Below, piece after piece: positions 27,677 to 37,477 of a stretch of DNA of 64,000 bases; position 1 is the stretch's first letter, and each line of letters starts with the position of its first letter. The stretch comes from Burkholderiales bacterium 39-55-53 (GTDB taxonomy: Bacteria > Pseudomonadota > Gammaproteobacteria > Burkholderiales > Burkholderiaceae_C). The translations under genes and the position numbers were made by a program. The stretch covers positions 62,001-126,000 of the forward strand of contig NCJK01000001.1 of NCBI GenBank assembly GCA_002282445.1. Reading direction: 5' to 3'. The notes beneath the pieces were generated by a model. The model ran no database searches. It was not told the DNA's origin and worked only from the letters and a program-made list of their open reading frames with translations.

Positions 27677-28694
27677 ATGAGCGCTGTGCCAGAGGCAAGT
27701 TCAGCAGCAGATTCTGCGGCTTGAGCTTCAAGCGCTGGTTGGCGTCCACCGCCATGGCCAAGTACACAGGCTTACCACGCACATCAGCCAGCATGTCGTT
27801 GGGCTCTACAAACTCCAACTTGAACAAGCACAGCAAGCGCTCCATGCGGTCTGCATCCACTTCTTTGCCTTGGTAGAGGTCGTTCAGCACACCGCTGGCT
27901 TGGGCGTCTAAGCCCACATGCCACACCCAGTGGTCGTCGTTGATTTCGCGCTCTGTTTGGATGCGCACCTGCACGCCCAAGAAGTGTTGCACCCACTTGG
28001 CCAGCACCTCGCACAGCGCGTTCAACGCGGGCTGACCACGGTTGAGGCTCACCACCCAGTCAAAGCTCTCGCTACGGGGCCAATACGCGTCTTGGTTATC
28101 CTCGTTGAGCACATCCAGGTCCACGCTACGCAGTTTGATACCGCCTTGCTTGAGCAGCTCACCAATCGAGCCAAAGCCACTTTGTGTGGCGTGGCGCTCC
28201 ACCGTCTCGTCATCAGCCGCCATCACAGCACCGTCTTCAAGCACGGTGATTTTTTGCGTGTGCATCAGCATCTCAGCCGCACGGGCTTGCATGGCGGTGG
28301 GCTCTTCGCCCAACACATGGCGCAACAAGATGTGTGTGATGTGTTGCACCAACAACGGTGGCACATCTACGCCCTCGCCTTTGAACAAGGCGATGTAGCT
28401 GGCTTCTAAGGTAGGCAGCGTGGTGATGCGCTGGCGAAAGCGCAGCCACACAGCGTAGTTATCCGCCGCGTCTTTGTCTTGCAGCTCAGCCAGTTCTTGC
28501 GCAGGCACTTCTCGACGTGGCTGCTCAACCAAGCTTTGGTGCAGCGCCACTTCGGCGGCACATGAGCTGGCAATGGGAGCCAGCTCAGGACGCTCTAAGA
28601 GAAAACGCAAAAAGTCGTCGGTCACCACCAAGTGGCCGGCTTCGTTAGGCGTGAGCAGCGAATAGCCGCAGGTGGGCCAGAGTGGGTGTGTCAT
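27675..28694 (-). CDS. DUF6352-family conserved protein
   Basis: A 339-aa soluble protein, beginning with WPTCGYSLLTPNEAGHL and TDDFLRFLLERPELAPI. This matches the DUF6352 family of Burkholderiales. It has a middle all-helical region (YIALFKGEGVDVPPLLV) and a C-terminal domain with DDHWVWHVGLD and RLLCLFKLEF. No catalytic motif is recognised and function is unknown. It is followed downstream by a bidirectional terminator. The rnfH gene lies 26 nt upstream in the same direction, so it may share the ratA-rnfH transcript. Confidence 0.75.
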   Translation of the reverse strand: MTHPLWPTCGYSLLTPNEAGHLVVTDDFLRFLLERPELAPIASSCAAEVALHQSLVEQPRREVPAQELAELQDKDAADNYAVWLRFRQRITTLPTLEASYIALFKGEGVDVPPLLVQHITHILLRHVLGEEPTAMQARAAEMLMHTQKITVLEDGAVMAADDETVERHATQSGFGSIGELLKQGGIKLRSVDLDVLNEDNQDAYWPRSESFDWVVSLNRGQPALNALCEVLAKWVQHFLGVQVRIQTEREINDDHWVWHVGLDAQASGVLNDLYQGKEVDADRMERLLCLFKLEFVEPNDMLADVRGKPVYLAMAVDANQRLKLKPQNLLLNLPLAQRS

Positions 28695-28720
28695 GGTGGT
28701 TTGCCTGAGTTTGGCTACGC

Positions 28721-29068
28721 TTAGTAGCCGGGCTTAGCGCCTGCGCGGCGCTTGGAGAACAAGCCTGCACGGCTGGTGCCTTGTTTTTGGAATCGCTCAC
28801 GACGCGCTACCTTGGGGTCAACGGTCAAAGCACGGCAAATTTCAATACGGTCTAAATCGCGCAACACATGGGTGGGCATGGTCTTCTTGCCCCAAATGCA
28901 CACAGTAAAGGCTTCGGGCTGGCTGAGGTCAATCTCTGGGCACTCAGACAGTAAACCACTTTGCTGCAACGCTTGCATCACGGTCACGCCTGCGCTGAGG
29001 GCCAGCACACGTTCGTGCACCACTCGCGGCGCGGGTGAATACATGACGGTGACCTGCAAGGTGCTCAC
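28721..29068 (-). CDS. rnfH: RnfH-family ubiquitin-like protein
   Basis: A 115-aa protein with the beta-grasp RnfH (UPF0125) pattern. The N-terminus is LQVTVMYSPAPRVVHE, the middle CPEIDLSQPEAFTVCIWGKK, and then DRIEICRALTVDPKVARRERF. A basic tail of about 20 residues extends beyond the fold. RnfH commonly pairs with RatA next to SmpB, as here; its biochemical role is unsettled. The ATG overlaps the ratA stop by 4 nt. Confidence 0.93.
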   Translation of the reverse strand: MSTLQVTVMYSPAPRVVHERVLALSAGVTVMQALQQSGLLSECPEIDLSQPEAFTVCIWGKKTMPTHVLRDLDRIEICRALTVDPKVARRERFQKQGTSRAGLFSKRRAGAKPGY

Positions 29069-29517
29069 GCGACGTACACCTGCTCTGCGCGCTTGACAAA
29101 GGCATCAACCAAGGTGGCGGCGATTTTGTCGAACACGGGGCCTACCAAACTGCCAAACATACTCTCGAAAGCGTAGTTCAAGGTCAGCTCAATGCGGCAA
29201 GCGCGTTGTGGCTCTTGGGTATTGGGGTCGAGTAGCGGATGGAAATCCCATGTGCCATCCAAATGCTTGAAAGGCCCGTCGACCAGCTCTAGCTTGACTT
29301 GGCGGCCTTCGATGTGCACGTTGCGCGTGGTGAAGCTTTTGTGAAAGCCACCAAAGGTCATGCCCACTTGGGCCGTTGCACCATCGGCATGGGTTTCGAG
29401 CACACCGGCGCGGTCGCACCAAGGCAAAAACTCAGGATATCGGGCCACATCGGTGACCAGCGCAAACATTTCTTCAGCGCTGAACCAAATAAGAACGGAC
29501 TTGTGTACGGTTTTCAT
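29065..29517 (-). CDS. ratA: RatA/Coq10-type START-domain protein
   Basis: A protein of about 150 aa starting MKTVHKSVLIWFSAEEMFALVTD, the signature of the SRPBCC polyketide-cyclase-like RatA family. It has YPEFLPWCDRAGVLE and ends FVKRAEQVYVA. E. coli RatA was described as blocking 70S assembly, whereas homologous Coq10 binds ubiquinone; the true role here cannot be chosen from sequence. ATG 29517 fits the family better than the start 12 nt upstream. It is divergent from smpB, with 47 bp between starts. Confidence 0.92.
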   Translation of the reverse strand: MKTVHKSVLIWFSAEEMFALVTDVARYPEFLPWCDRAGVLETHADGATAQVGMTFGGFHKSFTTRNVHIEGRQVKLELVDGPFKHLDGTWDFHPLLDPNTQEPQRACRIELTLNYAFESMFGSLVGPVFDKIAATLVDAFVKRAEQVYVA

Positions 29518-29564
29518 AGAATGGTCCACATTGTAAGAAGCTCTACTGTCCCCACATTACCTAA

Positions 29565-30041
29565 ATGGCTACCAAAAAACCTGCAACTCCCTCGCGCATC
29601 GCCGACAACAAAAAGGCGGCGTACAACTATTTCTTCGAAGAAAAGTTCGAGGCAGGCATGGTGCTGGAAGGCTGGGAGGTCAAGGCCGCCCGCGAAGGCA
29701 AGGTCCAGCTGACAGATGGCTATGTGGTGATTCGCGATGGCGAGCTGTATTTGATTGGCTGCCAAATCAACCCGCTGCACACGGCATCTAGCCACGTCAC
29801 GCCCGACAAAGTACGCACCAAGAAGCTGCTGATGAAGAAAGACGAGATCAAACGTCTCATCGGTAAGGTCGAGCAAAAAGGCCATACGCTCGTGCCCGTC
29901 AACCTACATTGGAAAAACGGCAAGATTAAATGCGAAATTGCACTAGCCAAAGGCAAGGCCGAGCACGACAAACGTGACACCATCAAAGACCGCGAAGGCA
30001 AGCGTGAGGTGGAGCGTGCGATGAAGTCCCGCAGCCGATAA
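29565..30041 (+). CDS. smpB: SsrA-binding protein SmpB
   Basis: A 158-aa tmRNA partner needed for rescue of stalled ribosomes. It has the OB-fold core ([34 protein letters not shown], and [19 protein letters not shown], read in segments). The C-terminal tail is basic ([20 protein letters not shown]) and enters the decoding centre. Length and motifs are standard. The tmRNA gene itself was not seen in the window. Confidence 0.97.
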   Translation: MATKKPATPSRIADNKKAAYNYFFEEKFEAGMVLEGWEVKAAREGKVQLTDGYVVIRDGELYLIGCQINPLHTASSHVTPDKVRTKKLLMKKDEIKRLIGKVEQKGHTLVPVNLHWKNGKIKCEIALAKGKAEHDKRDTIKDREGKREVERAMKSRSR

Positions 30042-30049
30042 GCAAACTC

Positions 30050-30072
30050 GTCTGAGCGGTTCTCGCTCAGAC
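30050..30072. terminator. hairpin between convergent smpB and ygiQ
   Basis: Perfect 9-bp stem GTCTGAGCG/CGCTCAGAC with a 5-nt loop, between two convergent stops. No clear T-run on either side, so it is a probable but atypical bidirectional terminator. Confidence 0.55.
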
Positions 30073-30080
30073 CTCTCTCA

Positions 30081-32492
30081 TCAACGGTTGGGTTTACGCT
30101 TGGCAGCGTTGGCGCTGGGCTTTGCTGCGCCATTCACGCGAGGTGGCAAACCGGTGTGCTGCGTGAGCACACGGCCCTTGGTGGGCTCATTGCGCATTGA
30201 CGTCTTAGCCACACCGGCTTTGGCCAAGCCTGCTTTAGGCGTGACCGTGCTGTTCTTGCGACGTGCACTGGTGTAACCACCATCCGTCAAAGGTTGGAAG
30301 GTCGGAATCAAATGCTGCTTGCCATTGCCAATGAGGTCTGCACGACCCATGGCCTTCAAAGCCTCACGCAACAAAGGCCAGTTGTTGGCATCGTGGTAGC
30401 GCAGAAACGCTTTGTGCAAACGACGGCGGCGCTCGCCGCGCACCACGTCTACTGATTCACTGGTGCGCGTGATGCGGCCCAATGGGTTGCGGCCTGAGTG
30501 GTACATGGCCGTAGCCGTTGCCATGGGGCTGGGGTAGAAGGTTTGCACCTGGTCGGCCCTGAAACCATTGCGCTTGAGCCACAGGGCTAAGTTCATCATG
30601 TCTTCATCGCTTGTGCCGGGGTGGGCGGCGATGAAGTAAGGCACAAGGAATTGCTTCTTGCCCACTTCTTCGCTGAACTTGTCGAACATGGTTTTGAAGC
30701 GGTCGTATGTGCCGATGCCGGGCTTCATCATTTTTGACAGTGGGCCGCCTTCGGTGTGCTCAGGCGCGATCTTGAGGTAGCCACCCACGTGGTGCTGCAC
30801 CAACTCTTTGACGTACTCGGGCGACTTCACGGCCAAGTCGTAACGTAGGCCTGAGCCAATCAAAATTTTCTTGATGCCCTTCAGGGCTCGCGCACGGCGG
30901 TAAATGTTGATGAGCGGCGTGTGGTTGGTGCCCAAGTTTTGGCAAATGCCGGGGTACACGCAGCTGGGCTTGCGGCAAGCAGCTTCAATCTCTGGGCTCT
31001 TGCAACCCAAGCGATACATGTTGGCTGTTGGGCCACCAAGGTCAGAGATGACACCGGTGAAGCCCGATACTTTGTCGCGGATGTCTTCAATCTCTCGAAT
31101 GACCGACTCTTCGCTACGGCTTTGAATGATGCGACCTTCGTGCTCGGTGATCGAGCAAAACGTGCAACCACCAAAGCAGCCGCGCATGATGTTGACGCTG
31201 AAGCGAATCATCTCCCACGCAGGGATTTTGGTCGCGCCATCATGACTGCCGTTCTCATCCGCGTAAGCTGGATGCGGGCTGCGCGCATAGGGCAAGTCAA
31301 ACACATGGTCCATCTCAGCGGTGGTCAGCGGGATAGGCGGTGGGTTGACCCACACATCACGTGCGGTGTGGCCTTCGCCGTGAGCTTGAACCAAAGCGCG
31401 GGCATTGCCGGGGTTGGTTTCTAAATGCAACACGCGGTTGGCGTGGGCATAAAGGATGGGGTCTGACTTGACTTGCTCAAAAGCAGGTAAGCGAATCACG
31501 CTGTGGTCACGCGGTGGCACTTTGAGCTTGCCGTTGACTTGCAATGCGGGCAAGTTAGGATTTGGCACAAAGTTCAGTGGCGACACGGTGAAACCTGCAT
31601 CGGCTTTCGCGCCTGACTTTGCGTTGTGTTGAACTGCCACCGCATTGGCTTCGTCTTCACGCGCACAAGTTTCGCCTTGCGCTTTGGCTTGCTCGCTCAC
31701 CATCAAATACGGGTTGACGTGGGCCTCTACCCTACCCGGCACATCAATGCTGGACGAGTCAATTTCAAACCAACCTTCAGGCGTTTCGCGGCGCACAAAG
31801 GCCGTGCCGCGCACGTCGGTGATGTCTTGCACAGGCTCTTTGGCCGCCAAACGATGGGCAATTTCCACAATGGCGCGTTCAGCGTTGCCGTACAAAAGCA
31901 AATCGCATTTGCTGTCCACCACGATGGAGCGGCGCACTTTGTCTGACCAATAGTCGTAATGCGCAATGCGGCGCAGAGAGCCTTCGATGCCACCCAACAC
32001 GGTGGGCACGTCGTTGTAGGCTTCTTTACAGCGTTGGCTGTACACCAGCGCGGCGCGGTCGGGGCGCTTGCCGCCTACGTCGCCTGGGGTGTAGGCGTCG
32101 TCGCTGCGAATTTTGCGATCCGCGGTGTAGCGGTTGATCATCGAATCCATGTTGCCAGCGGTCACGCCAAAAAACAGGTTCGGTTTGCCTAGCGCTTTGA
32201 ACGGGTCAGCACTTTGCCAATCGGGCTGGGCAATGATGCCCACGCGGAATCCTTGGTTCTCGAGCATGCGGCCAATCACCGACATGCCAAAGCTGGGGTG
32301 GTCCACATAGGCGTCACCTGTGACGATGATGATGTCGCAGCTGTCCCAGCCGAGTTGAGTCATTTCCTCGCGGGACATCGGCAAAAACGGAGCCGTGCCA
32401 AAACGCGCCGCCCAGTACTTGCGGTAACTGGTCAGCGGCTTGGCGTTGCGGGGAAAAAGGGAGACGTCGGCAAAGGCATTCATGAAGGGCAT
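30081..32492 (-). CDS. ygiQ: YgiQ-family radical SAM protein
   Basis: A protein of about 800 aa with the YgiQ architecture. The UPF0313 N-terminal domain ([24 protein letters not shown]) is followed by the radical SAM domain with its 4Fe-4S site C-x3-C-x2-C in [12 protein letters not shown]. The C-terminal region has [16 protein letters not shown], then a basic tail. The family is widespread, but the reaction is unknown. The start is unclear: ATG 32492 or 32483 suit the conserved N-terminus, and an upstream TTG (32537) extends the frame. The gene is convergent with smpB. Confidence 0.9.
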   Translation of the reverse strand: MPFMNAFADVSLFPRNAKPLTSYRKYWAARFGTAPFLPMSREEMTQLGWDSCDIIIVTGDAYVDHPSFGMSVIGRMLENQGFRVGIIAQPDWQSADPFKALGKPNLFFGVTAGNMDSMINRYTADRKIRSDDAYTPGDVGGKRPDRAALVYSQRCKEAYNDVPTVLGGIEGSLRRIAHYDYWSDKVRRSIVVDSKCDLLLYGNAERAIVEIAHRLAAKEPVQDITDVRGTAFVRRETPEGWFEIDSSSIDVPGRVEAHVNPYLMVSEQAKAQGETCAREDEANAVAVQHNAKSGAKADAGFTVSPLNFVPNPNLPALQVNGKLKVPPRDHSVIRLPAFEQVKSDPILYAHANRVLHLETNPGNARALVQAHGEGHTARDVWVNPPPIPLTTAEMDHVFDLPYARSPHPAYADENGSHDGATKIPAWEMIRFSVNIMRGCFGGCTFCSITEHEGRIIQSRSEESVIREIEDIRDKVSGFTGVISDLGGPTANMYRLGCKSPEIEAACRKPSCVYPGICQNLGTNHTPLINIYRRARALKGIKKILIGSGLRYDLAVKSPEYVKELVQHHVGGYLKIAPEHTEGGPLSKMMKPGIGTYDRFKTMFDKFSEEVGKKQFLVPYFIAAHPGTSDEDMMNLALWLKRNGFRADQVQTFYPSPMATATAMYHSGRNPLGRITRTSESVDVVRGERRRRLHKAFLRYHDANNWPLLREALKAMGRADLIGNGKQHLIPTFQPLTDGGYTSARRKNSTVTPKAGLAKAGVAKTSMRNEPTKGRVLTQHTGLPPRVNGAAKPSANAAKRKPNR

Positions 32493-32558
32493 AAGTGTAC
32501 GGGTTAGCCCCATCCCTTCTGGTTTTAGGGGCTTCAAGGGCTTATTGACCCCAGCGCT

Positions 32559-33356
32559 TTAGGGCAGCGCCTGCACGGTGAGTGGCGCATCCCACAGATG
32601 CGACATGACAGCTTGCGCCTGCGCCACATCACCTGAAGTGAAAAACTGCACGGAGCCTTGCTTGGTTGAAGTAGACAAAGCGCCTCTATCCGCCAGGCGA
32701 CGGGCCAACTCTCGGGCCACAGCCTCGGCAGGGTCTAGCAAGGTCACGCCCTCACCCGCCACGCGTTGGATGGTGTCGCGCAAGAATGGGTAATGCGTGC
32801 ATCCCAACACCAAGGTGTCTGCGCCCTGCTCTATCAACGGCGTGATGAACTGACGCAGCAAGGCTTCGGTTTCCGCGCTGTGCAAATCAGCACGCTCCAC
32901 TTGCTCCACCAGACCCGGGCAGCCTTGCAGCAAGATGCGTTTGTCTGCGCCATACAGCTCAACCAACCTTGCCACCGATGCGCTTTGCACCGTTTGGCGC
33001 GTGGCCAGCACACCCACCACGCCGCTGCGCGTGAGAGCCACAGCGGGTTTGATGGCGGGCTCAATCGCCACCACGGGCAAATGCGTTTGATCGCGCAAGG
33101 TTTTGGCAGCCACCACGGTGGCCGTGTTGCATGCGATGGTGATGCCATTCACGCCTTGCTCGGCCAGCCAGTTGCCGACGGTGAGCGTGCGGTGGATGAT
33201 GTGCGCTTCGGATTGGTCGCCATACGGTGCATGACCGGAATCAGCCACATAGACCAAATGCTCATGCGGCAAAGCGGCGTGGATGGCGCGCAGGACGGAC
33301 AATCCGCCTACGCCAGAATCAAACACACCAATGGAGCCGCGCAAGCTGTGAGTCAC
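32559..33356 (-). CDS. murI: glutamate racemase
   Basis: A 265-aa enzyme supplying D-glutamate for peptidoglycan. It has the substrate loop GVFDSGVGGLSVLR, the first catalytic Cys in ACNTATVVAA and the second in LGCTHYPFL. It starts at GTG 33356 with GAGG 5 nt upstream. The gap to the lacI-type gene upstream is only 7 nt, so it may be cotranscribed with the regulator, which is an unusual pairing. Confidence 0.95.
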   Translation of the reverse strand: MTHSLRGSIGVFDSGVGGLSVLRAIHAALPHEHLVYVADSGHAPYGDQSEAHIIHRTLTVGNWLAEQGVNGITIACNTATVVAAKTLRDQTHLPVVAIEPAIKPAVALTRSGVVGVLATRQTVQSASVARLVELYGADKRILLQGCPGLVEQVERADLHSAETEALLRQFITPLIEQGADTLVLGCTHYPFLRDTIQRVAGEGVTLLDPAEAVARELARRLADRGALSTSTKQGSVQFFTSGDVAQAQAVMSHLWDAPLTVQALP

Positions 33357-33363
33357 TCAAACC

Positions 33364-34413
33364 TCACACCGTGGAACCACGCACCACCAAGGACGTGGGC
33401 AGCAGCTTGGAGTCAGCGATATAGCCGTCTAACACCTCTTGCAAGGAGTCCATCAAAACGCCACCCGCTAAATCGATGGGTTGGCGAACTGTGGTGAGTG
33501 GCGGAAAGCTATGAGACGCCATGTCAATGTCGTCGTAGCCCACCACACTGACCTGCTCTGGAATAGAGACGCCCTGCCCTTTGAGCACGCCCATGGCGTT
33601 GATCGCAATCAAATCGCTGGCTGCAAAAATCGCATCGAAAGCCACACCTGTTTCTAAGAAGCCAAGCAACGCAGCTTGTGCCTCTTCGGCAGTGAAAGGC
33701 GACTTGATGTAGAGCTTGGGATCAACCGGCACGCCCATTTTTTTATGCGCTTGCAAATAGCCTTCGTGGCGTTTGGCGGCTTCGGGCATTTCGGTATCGC
33801 CCATGAACACAATGCGGCGACGGCCCAAGCCCAGCAAGTGCTCCGTGGCCAGCGCCCCACCCGACTTGTTGTCGCTACCCACGCTGCAATACAGCTGGCG
33901 AGGCAGCTGTGCGCCCCAAACGGCCATAGGCACATGACGACGGGCCAATTCATTGAGCTGGTCATGATGACCCCACTGACCAATCACGATGATGCCTTTG
34001 GCACGGCCCGTGTCGTACAACGAGGCCATGTCGTCCAGATGATCAGCATCCACACGAGACAGCAACAAATCGTAGTTACGGTCCGTCAACGCATCAGCCA
34101 AGCTACCGAGCATGCCCAAGAAGAATGGGTCAGAAATGTGCTGACGTGTTTTGCTGTCGTAGGGAATCACCACGCCGATGGTGCGGTTGTCGCCCATGCG
34201 CAAGCTTTTAGCGCTTTGGTTGATGGTGTAGTTCAGCGAACGGGCCAGCTCAATGATGCGCTGACGCGTTTCGTCGTTCGTCAACGAACTGCCATTCAAT
34301 GCACGCGAAACCGTAGACGTCGACACACCCGCCATGCGAGCGATGTCGATCATCTGAATTTTGCGTTTGTCGTTGTCTGAACTGGCCATGCGTTTGGAAT
34401 TTGGTTTCACCAC
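33364..34413 (-). CDS. LacI-family transcriptional regulator, probable sucrose regulator
   Basis: A protein of about 349 aa. The N-terminal HTH (MIDIARMAGVSTSTVSRALNG) is a textbook LacI recognition helix pair. A hinge (LNYTINQSAKSLR) and a periplasmic-binding-protein-like effector domain with VVGYDDIDMA follow. The GGAAGG ribosome-binding site favours GTG 34413; ATG 34389 is an alternative. Two LacI-type palindromes (38125-38140, 38325-38340) lie in the tonB/receptor intergenic region about 4 kb away. The sucrose gene set (receptor, amylosucrase, MFS) matches the sux locus layout of Xanthomonas, whose SuxR is a LacI protein. Repression relieved by a sugar is inferred. Confidence 0.88.
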   Translation of the reverse strand: MVKPNSKRMASSDNDKRKIQMIDIARMAGVSTSTVSRALNGSSLTNDETRQRIIELARSLNYTINQSAKSLRMGDNRTIGVVIPYDSKTRQHISDPFFLGMLGSLADALTDRNYDLLLSRVDADHLDDMASLYDTGRAKGIIVIGQWGHHDQLNELARRHVPMAVWGAQLPRQLYCSVGSDNKSGGALATEHLLGLGRRRIVFMGDTEMPEAAKRHEGYLQAHKKMGVPVDPKLYIKSPFTAEEAQAALLGFLETGVAFDAIFAASDLIAINAMGVLKGQGVSIPEQVSVVGYDDIDMASHSFPPLTTVRQPIDLAGGVLMDSLQEVLDGYIADSKLLPTSLVVRGSTV

Positions 34414-34438
34414 TTGAATACCTTCCAATCATAGGGCG

Positions 34439-35623
34439 TCATTTCGCCAAAGAAATCCACAGCTTGGCCATCTGCACGACAGTGGGGTCACCCGCCACAC
34501 TTTGCAACATGGTTTTCGCTTGTTCCACCTGCTTGGCCTTGAGCAATGCAATGCCGCAATGCAGTCGTGCATCTGCCTCACGCTTGAGCCCACCTTTGCT
34601 CAACGCCTTTTGGTAAGCCTCGGCCGACTCAGCCCACTGCCCCTTAGACAGCAACACATCGCCCAGCTGCACCAGCATTGGGCCGTTGTCTGAAGCCATG
34701 TTCAACGACTTCATGGCTTTGTCGTCCTCTGCGGCACGCTGTTGGGCCTGTTGCTTGAGTTTGGCTGCATTCGCCGCCAAAGCACCTTTGTAGAGGCCGG
34801 CAGCTTGGCCTTGTTCTAAAACACGCAAAGCCTCGTGCGGCAGCCCTGCTTTGATGGCAAATTGGGCGGTATCCATGAAGTCCTCGCCCTCTTCCATCGT
34901 GCCAGTTGCCTCCATCAAACGCGACACATCCAACTGTGTGCGTGCATTGATGCCAGGCACGCGTCCCATGCTGTTGAGCAAGTCTGACCAATAGTCCTTG
35001 TTTGGAAAGCGCGTCACCAAATCAGACAAAACATTGGCATAACCCACCTCGTCCTTGATCTGTTTGTAGCTAAACGCATAAATGCGCAGCTCTGATTCCT
35101 CGGCTAGATAGCCTGCTGCCTTGTAGGCCTCTTGCATTTCTTGCACCACATCTTTGTGCAAACCCTGCAAGGCCAAGGCCTGCACTTTCATGATGTGCAC
35201 GCGTTGATTCTTGCCACCATCTTGCGCATATCGGTGCGCCCATTGCACCACCTTGGCGTGGTCTTTGTTGCGTTGACTCACGCTCACCATCGTCTCAGTC
35301 AGCGTGGCGCGATCTGCGGCTGAAAGCTCTTTGTTTTGTAGCAAATACTCTAGCGAGCTAGAAGCCACATCAAACTTTTGCGCGTTCATCGCCGCAACGA
35401 CAGACAAACGTTCAAGATACATTTTTTCTGGCTCAGTCAGCTGATGTGCAGCGCGAGCTTCTTGAATCCGTTGCAGCGCCACTTCTGGCTGCTTGGCCTG
35501 AATCGCTTCCTGTGCTGCTTGCAATGGCTTGGACACCTCAGGGCGCATATTGACTTGCGCCACCGAATGCAAAGCCACACCCAACACACTCAATGCAAAC
35601 AATTTTTTCCATGATGTTGTCAT
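34439..35623 (-). CDS. periplasmic TPR protein next to the TonB-ExbBD set
   Basis: A protein of about 394 aa. The signal peptide (LFALSVLGVALHSVAQ) is followed by helical repeats of TPR type, clearest in SKGQWAESAEAYQKALSKGG and PEVALQRIQEARAAHQL. No enzyme motif is seen. The start is ATG 35623, with AAGGAG 7 nt upstream. The ribosome-binding site directly follows the T-run of the exbD terminator, so expression probably depends on read-through from the tonB operon or on a promoter inside it. TPR proteins assisting TonB systems are known (for example TtpC in Vibrio, not homologous by length), so a scaffold role is plausible but inferred. Confidence 0.75.
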   Translation of the reverse strand: MTTSWKKLFALSVLGVALHSVAQVNMRPEVSKPLQAAQEAIQAKQPEVALQRIQEARAAHQLTEPEKMYLERLSVVAAMNAQKFDVASSSLEYLLQNKELSAADRATLTETMVSVSQRNKDHAKVVQWAHRYAQDGGKNQRVHIMKVQALALQGLHKDVVQEMQEAYKAAGYLAEESELRIYAFSYKQIKDEVGYANVLSDLVTRFPNKDYWSDLLNSMGRVPGINARTQLDVSRLMEATGTMEEGEDFMDTAQFAIKAGLPHEALRVLEQGQAAGLYKGALAANAAKLKQQAQQRAAEDDKAMKSLNMASDNGPMLVQLGDVLLSKGQWAESAEAYQKALSKGGLKREADARLHCGIALLKAKQVEQAKTMLQSVAGDPTVVQMAKLWISLAK

Positions 35624-35636
35624 TTGCACACTCCTT

Positions 35637-35669
35637 AAAAAAAAAGCCCCGCCTCTGACGAGGAGGGGT
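35637..35669 (-). terminator. rho-independent terminator after exbD
   Basis: On the minus strand CCCC-t-CCTC, loop GTCA, GAGG-c-GGGG then C and T9 (T-run 35637-35645). It ends the tonB-exbB-exbD-exbD transcript, and sits directly upstream of the TPR gene ribosome-binding site. Confidence 0.85.
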
Positions 35670-35703
35670 AAAGGGTTTCCCTCTTGCAGAAACCTTGAAG
35701 AAA

Positions 35704-36135
35704 TTAATTCACAAACTGCTCAGACCCAACGATTCCGAGCTTGTTCAAACCCAAACGCTGCGCATTGGCCATCACAGCCGCCACAGCCTCGTATTTGGCT
35801 TTGGCGTGAGAGCGCAAGTGCAACTCTGGTTGTGGGTCCATCCTGGTCGCCTCTTGCAGCTTGAGGTCCAAGTCTGCGCGCGTTGCCAAAGGCTTTCCGT
35901 TCCAGTTGATCACGCTGTTGGCGTCCACATCAATCTTGATCACCACAGGGTCTACCTTCTTGGTGGGCGGCTTAGACACTGGCATGTCCAAGTTCACGCT
36001 GTGCAGCTGCGCAGGGATGGTGATGATCAACATGATCAACAGCACCAACATCACGTCAATCAATGGCGTGGTGTTGATGTCCATCATCACTTCGGGTTCA
36101 CCGCTGCCTGATCCTTGGCCGATATTCATTCCCAT
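35704..36135 (-). CDS. exbD: ExbD/TolR biopolymer transport protein (second copy)
   Basis: A 143-aa protein with one N-terminal membrane helix (MLVLLIMLIITIP) carrying the conserved Asp just before it (NTTPLIDVMLVLL), the proton path residue of ExbD. A periplasmic domain follows. It starts at ATG 36135 with an AAGGAG ribosome-binding site, 15 nt after the first exbD. Two different ExbD proteins in one set suggest a heteromeric motor. Confidence 0.93.
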   Translation of the reverse strand: MGMNIGQGSGSGEPEVMMDINTTPLIDVMLVLLIMLIITIPAQLHSVNLDMPVSKPPTKKVDPVVIKIDVDANSVINWNGKPLATRADLDLKLQEATRMDPQPELHLRSHAKAKYEAVAAVMANAQRLGLNKLGIVGSEQFVN

Positions 36136-36150
36136 GTTTAGCTCCTTAGA

Positions 36151-36564
36151 TCAGTTCGGCTCGGTGATGAAACCGACCTTGACAATGCCTGCACGTTGCA
36201 CGGCATACATCACACGACCCACCGACTCAAAATCGCTGCGCGCATCGCCGCGAATTTGCACTTCGGGTTGCGGGTCTTTCACCGCAAAAGTTTTCATGCG
36301 GTCTACCAAGTCAGCAGAGTTCTTGATCGGTGTGTCGTACAGGAAAATATTGCCCTGTGCATTCACCGAAATGATCACGTTCTCTGGCTTGGTTTCTCGG
36401 ATCAGGTTTTTCTCTTTGGGGAGGTCAACCTTCACCGATGTAGTCACCACGGGGATGGTGATCAAGAAGATGATCAGCAACACCAGCATCACGTCCACAA
36501 GTGGGGTCGTGTTGATGGCACTGATGATCTCGTCATCCCCATCAGATCCAACATTCATCGCCAT
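36151..36564 (-). CDS. exbD: ExbD/TolR biopolymer transport protein (first copy)
   Basis: A 137-aa protein with the same plan as its neighbour: INTTPLVDVMLVLLIIFLI with the conserved Asp, and a periplasmic domain ending VGFITEPN. A CAGGAG ribosome-binding site precedes ATG 36564. It lies 15 nt downstream of exbB. It forms the pmf-driven stator with ExbB that energises TonB. Confidence 0.93.
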   Translation of the reverse strand: MAMNVGSDGDDEIISAINTTPLVDVMLVLLIIFLITIPVVTTSVKVDLPKEKNLIRETKPENVIISVNAQGNIFLYDTPIKNSADLVDRMKTFAVKDPQPEVQIRGDARSDFESVGRVMYAVQRAGIVKVGFITEPN

Positions 36565-36579
36565 GATGGTGACTCCTGA

Positions 36580-37425
36580 TTACTTGTTGTTCGTGCCGAG
36601 CAGCACAGAGTGCAGGTCAGAACCGAAAGCATTCACATCTTCCATGGCCGACTTGTTGCGACGCACCAACCAGTTGTAGCCCAACACTGCCGGCACAGCC
36701 ACAGCCAAACCGATGGCAGTCATGATGAGTGATTCACCCACGGGGCCAGCCACTTTGTCGATACTGGCTTGGCCAGACATACCAATCTTGACCAAGGCGT
36801 TGTAGATACCCCAAACCGTACCGAACAAGCCCACAAACGGCGCTGTAGAACCCACGGTAGCCAACAAAGCCAAACCATCTTGCATGCGGCTTTGCACGTT
36901 GTAGATCGCGCGTTGAATGCTCATGGTCACCCAGTCGTTGAAGTTGATCGCGCCCAACATGCCTGTGTGCTTGCTAGCACCTTCCAAACCTTTTTCAGCG
37001 ATGAAGCGGAATGGGCTGTCCTCAGCCAATGAGTCTGCACCTTGGCGCACATTGCCTGCTGACCAGAAGCTGTCTTGTGCGGCTTTGGCAAAGCGCATGA
37101 TCTTGGCTTGCTCAAAGTACTTGGTGAAAATCACATACCAGCTACCCATGCTCATGATCACCAAGATCAGCAACGTGCCCTTGGCCACCACGTCGCCTTG
37201 CGCCCACAAAGCGCTCAAACCGTATGGGTTTTCTTCGCCAGCGTGAGCTGCTGCAGCGGGTGCTGGCGCAGGTGTTGCCACAGGTGCGGGTGCAGCCACT
37301 TCTGCGGCTGCAGGTGCAGCGGCAGGTGCTTTGTCTTTGGCAGCTTGTGCTTGACCAACCATGCCAAACAGCAAACCTGCTACCAGGCCAGCGCTTAGCG
37401 CGAGAGTTTTGAGTTGTTTAATCAT
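36580..37425 (-). CDS. exbB: ExbB/TolQ proton channel with N-terminal signal and Ala/Pro linker
   Basis: A 281-aa MotA/TolQ/ExbB protein. An N-terminal signal-like helix (LALSAGLVAGLLFGMVGQAQA) is followed by an Ala/Pro-rich periplasmic linker (about 30-62). Three membrane helices come next, including LLILVIMSMGSWYVIF and APFVGLFGTVWGIYNA, the latter a family hallmark. The extended N-terminus is typical of the ExbB subgroup paired with TonB in betaproteobacteria. It is cotranscribed with tonB (52 nt gap) and the two exbD genes. Confidence 0.93.
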   Translation of the reverse strand: MIKQLKTLALSAGLVAGLLFGMVGQAQAAKDKAPAAAPAAAEVAAPAPVATPAPAPAAAAHAGEENPYGLSALWAQGDVVAKGTLLILVIMSMGSWYVIFTKYFEQAKIMRFAKAAQDSFWSAGNVRQGADSLAEDSPFRFIAEKGLEGASKHTGMLGAINFNDWVTMSIQRAIYNVQSRMQDGLALLATVGSTAPFVGLFGTVWGIYNALVKIGMSGQASIDKVAGPVGESLIMTAIGLAVAVPAVLGYNWLVRRNKSAMEDVNAFGSDLHSVLLGTNNK

Positions 37426-37477
37426 GATGAATGACTCCTAAGAAATTTTTTGAATTCGGTGGTTATTGATGTGTCGC

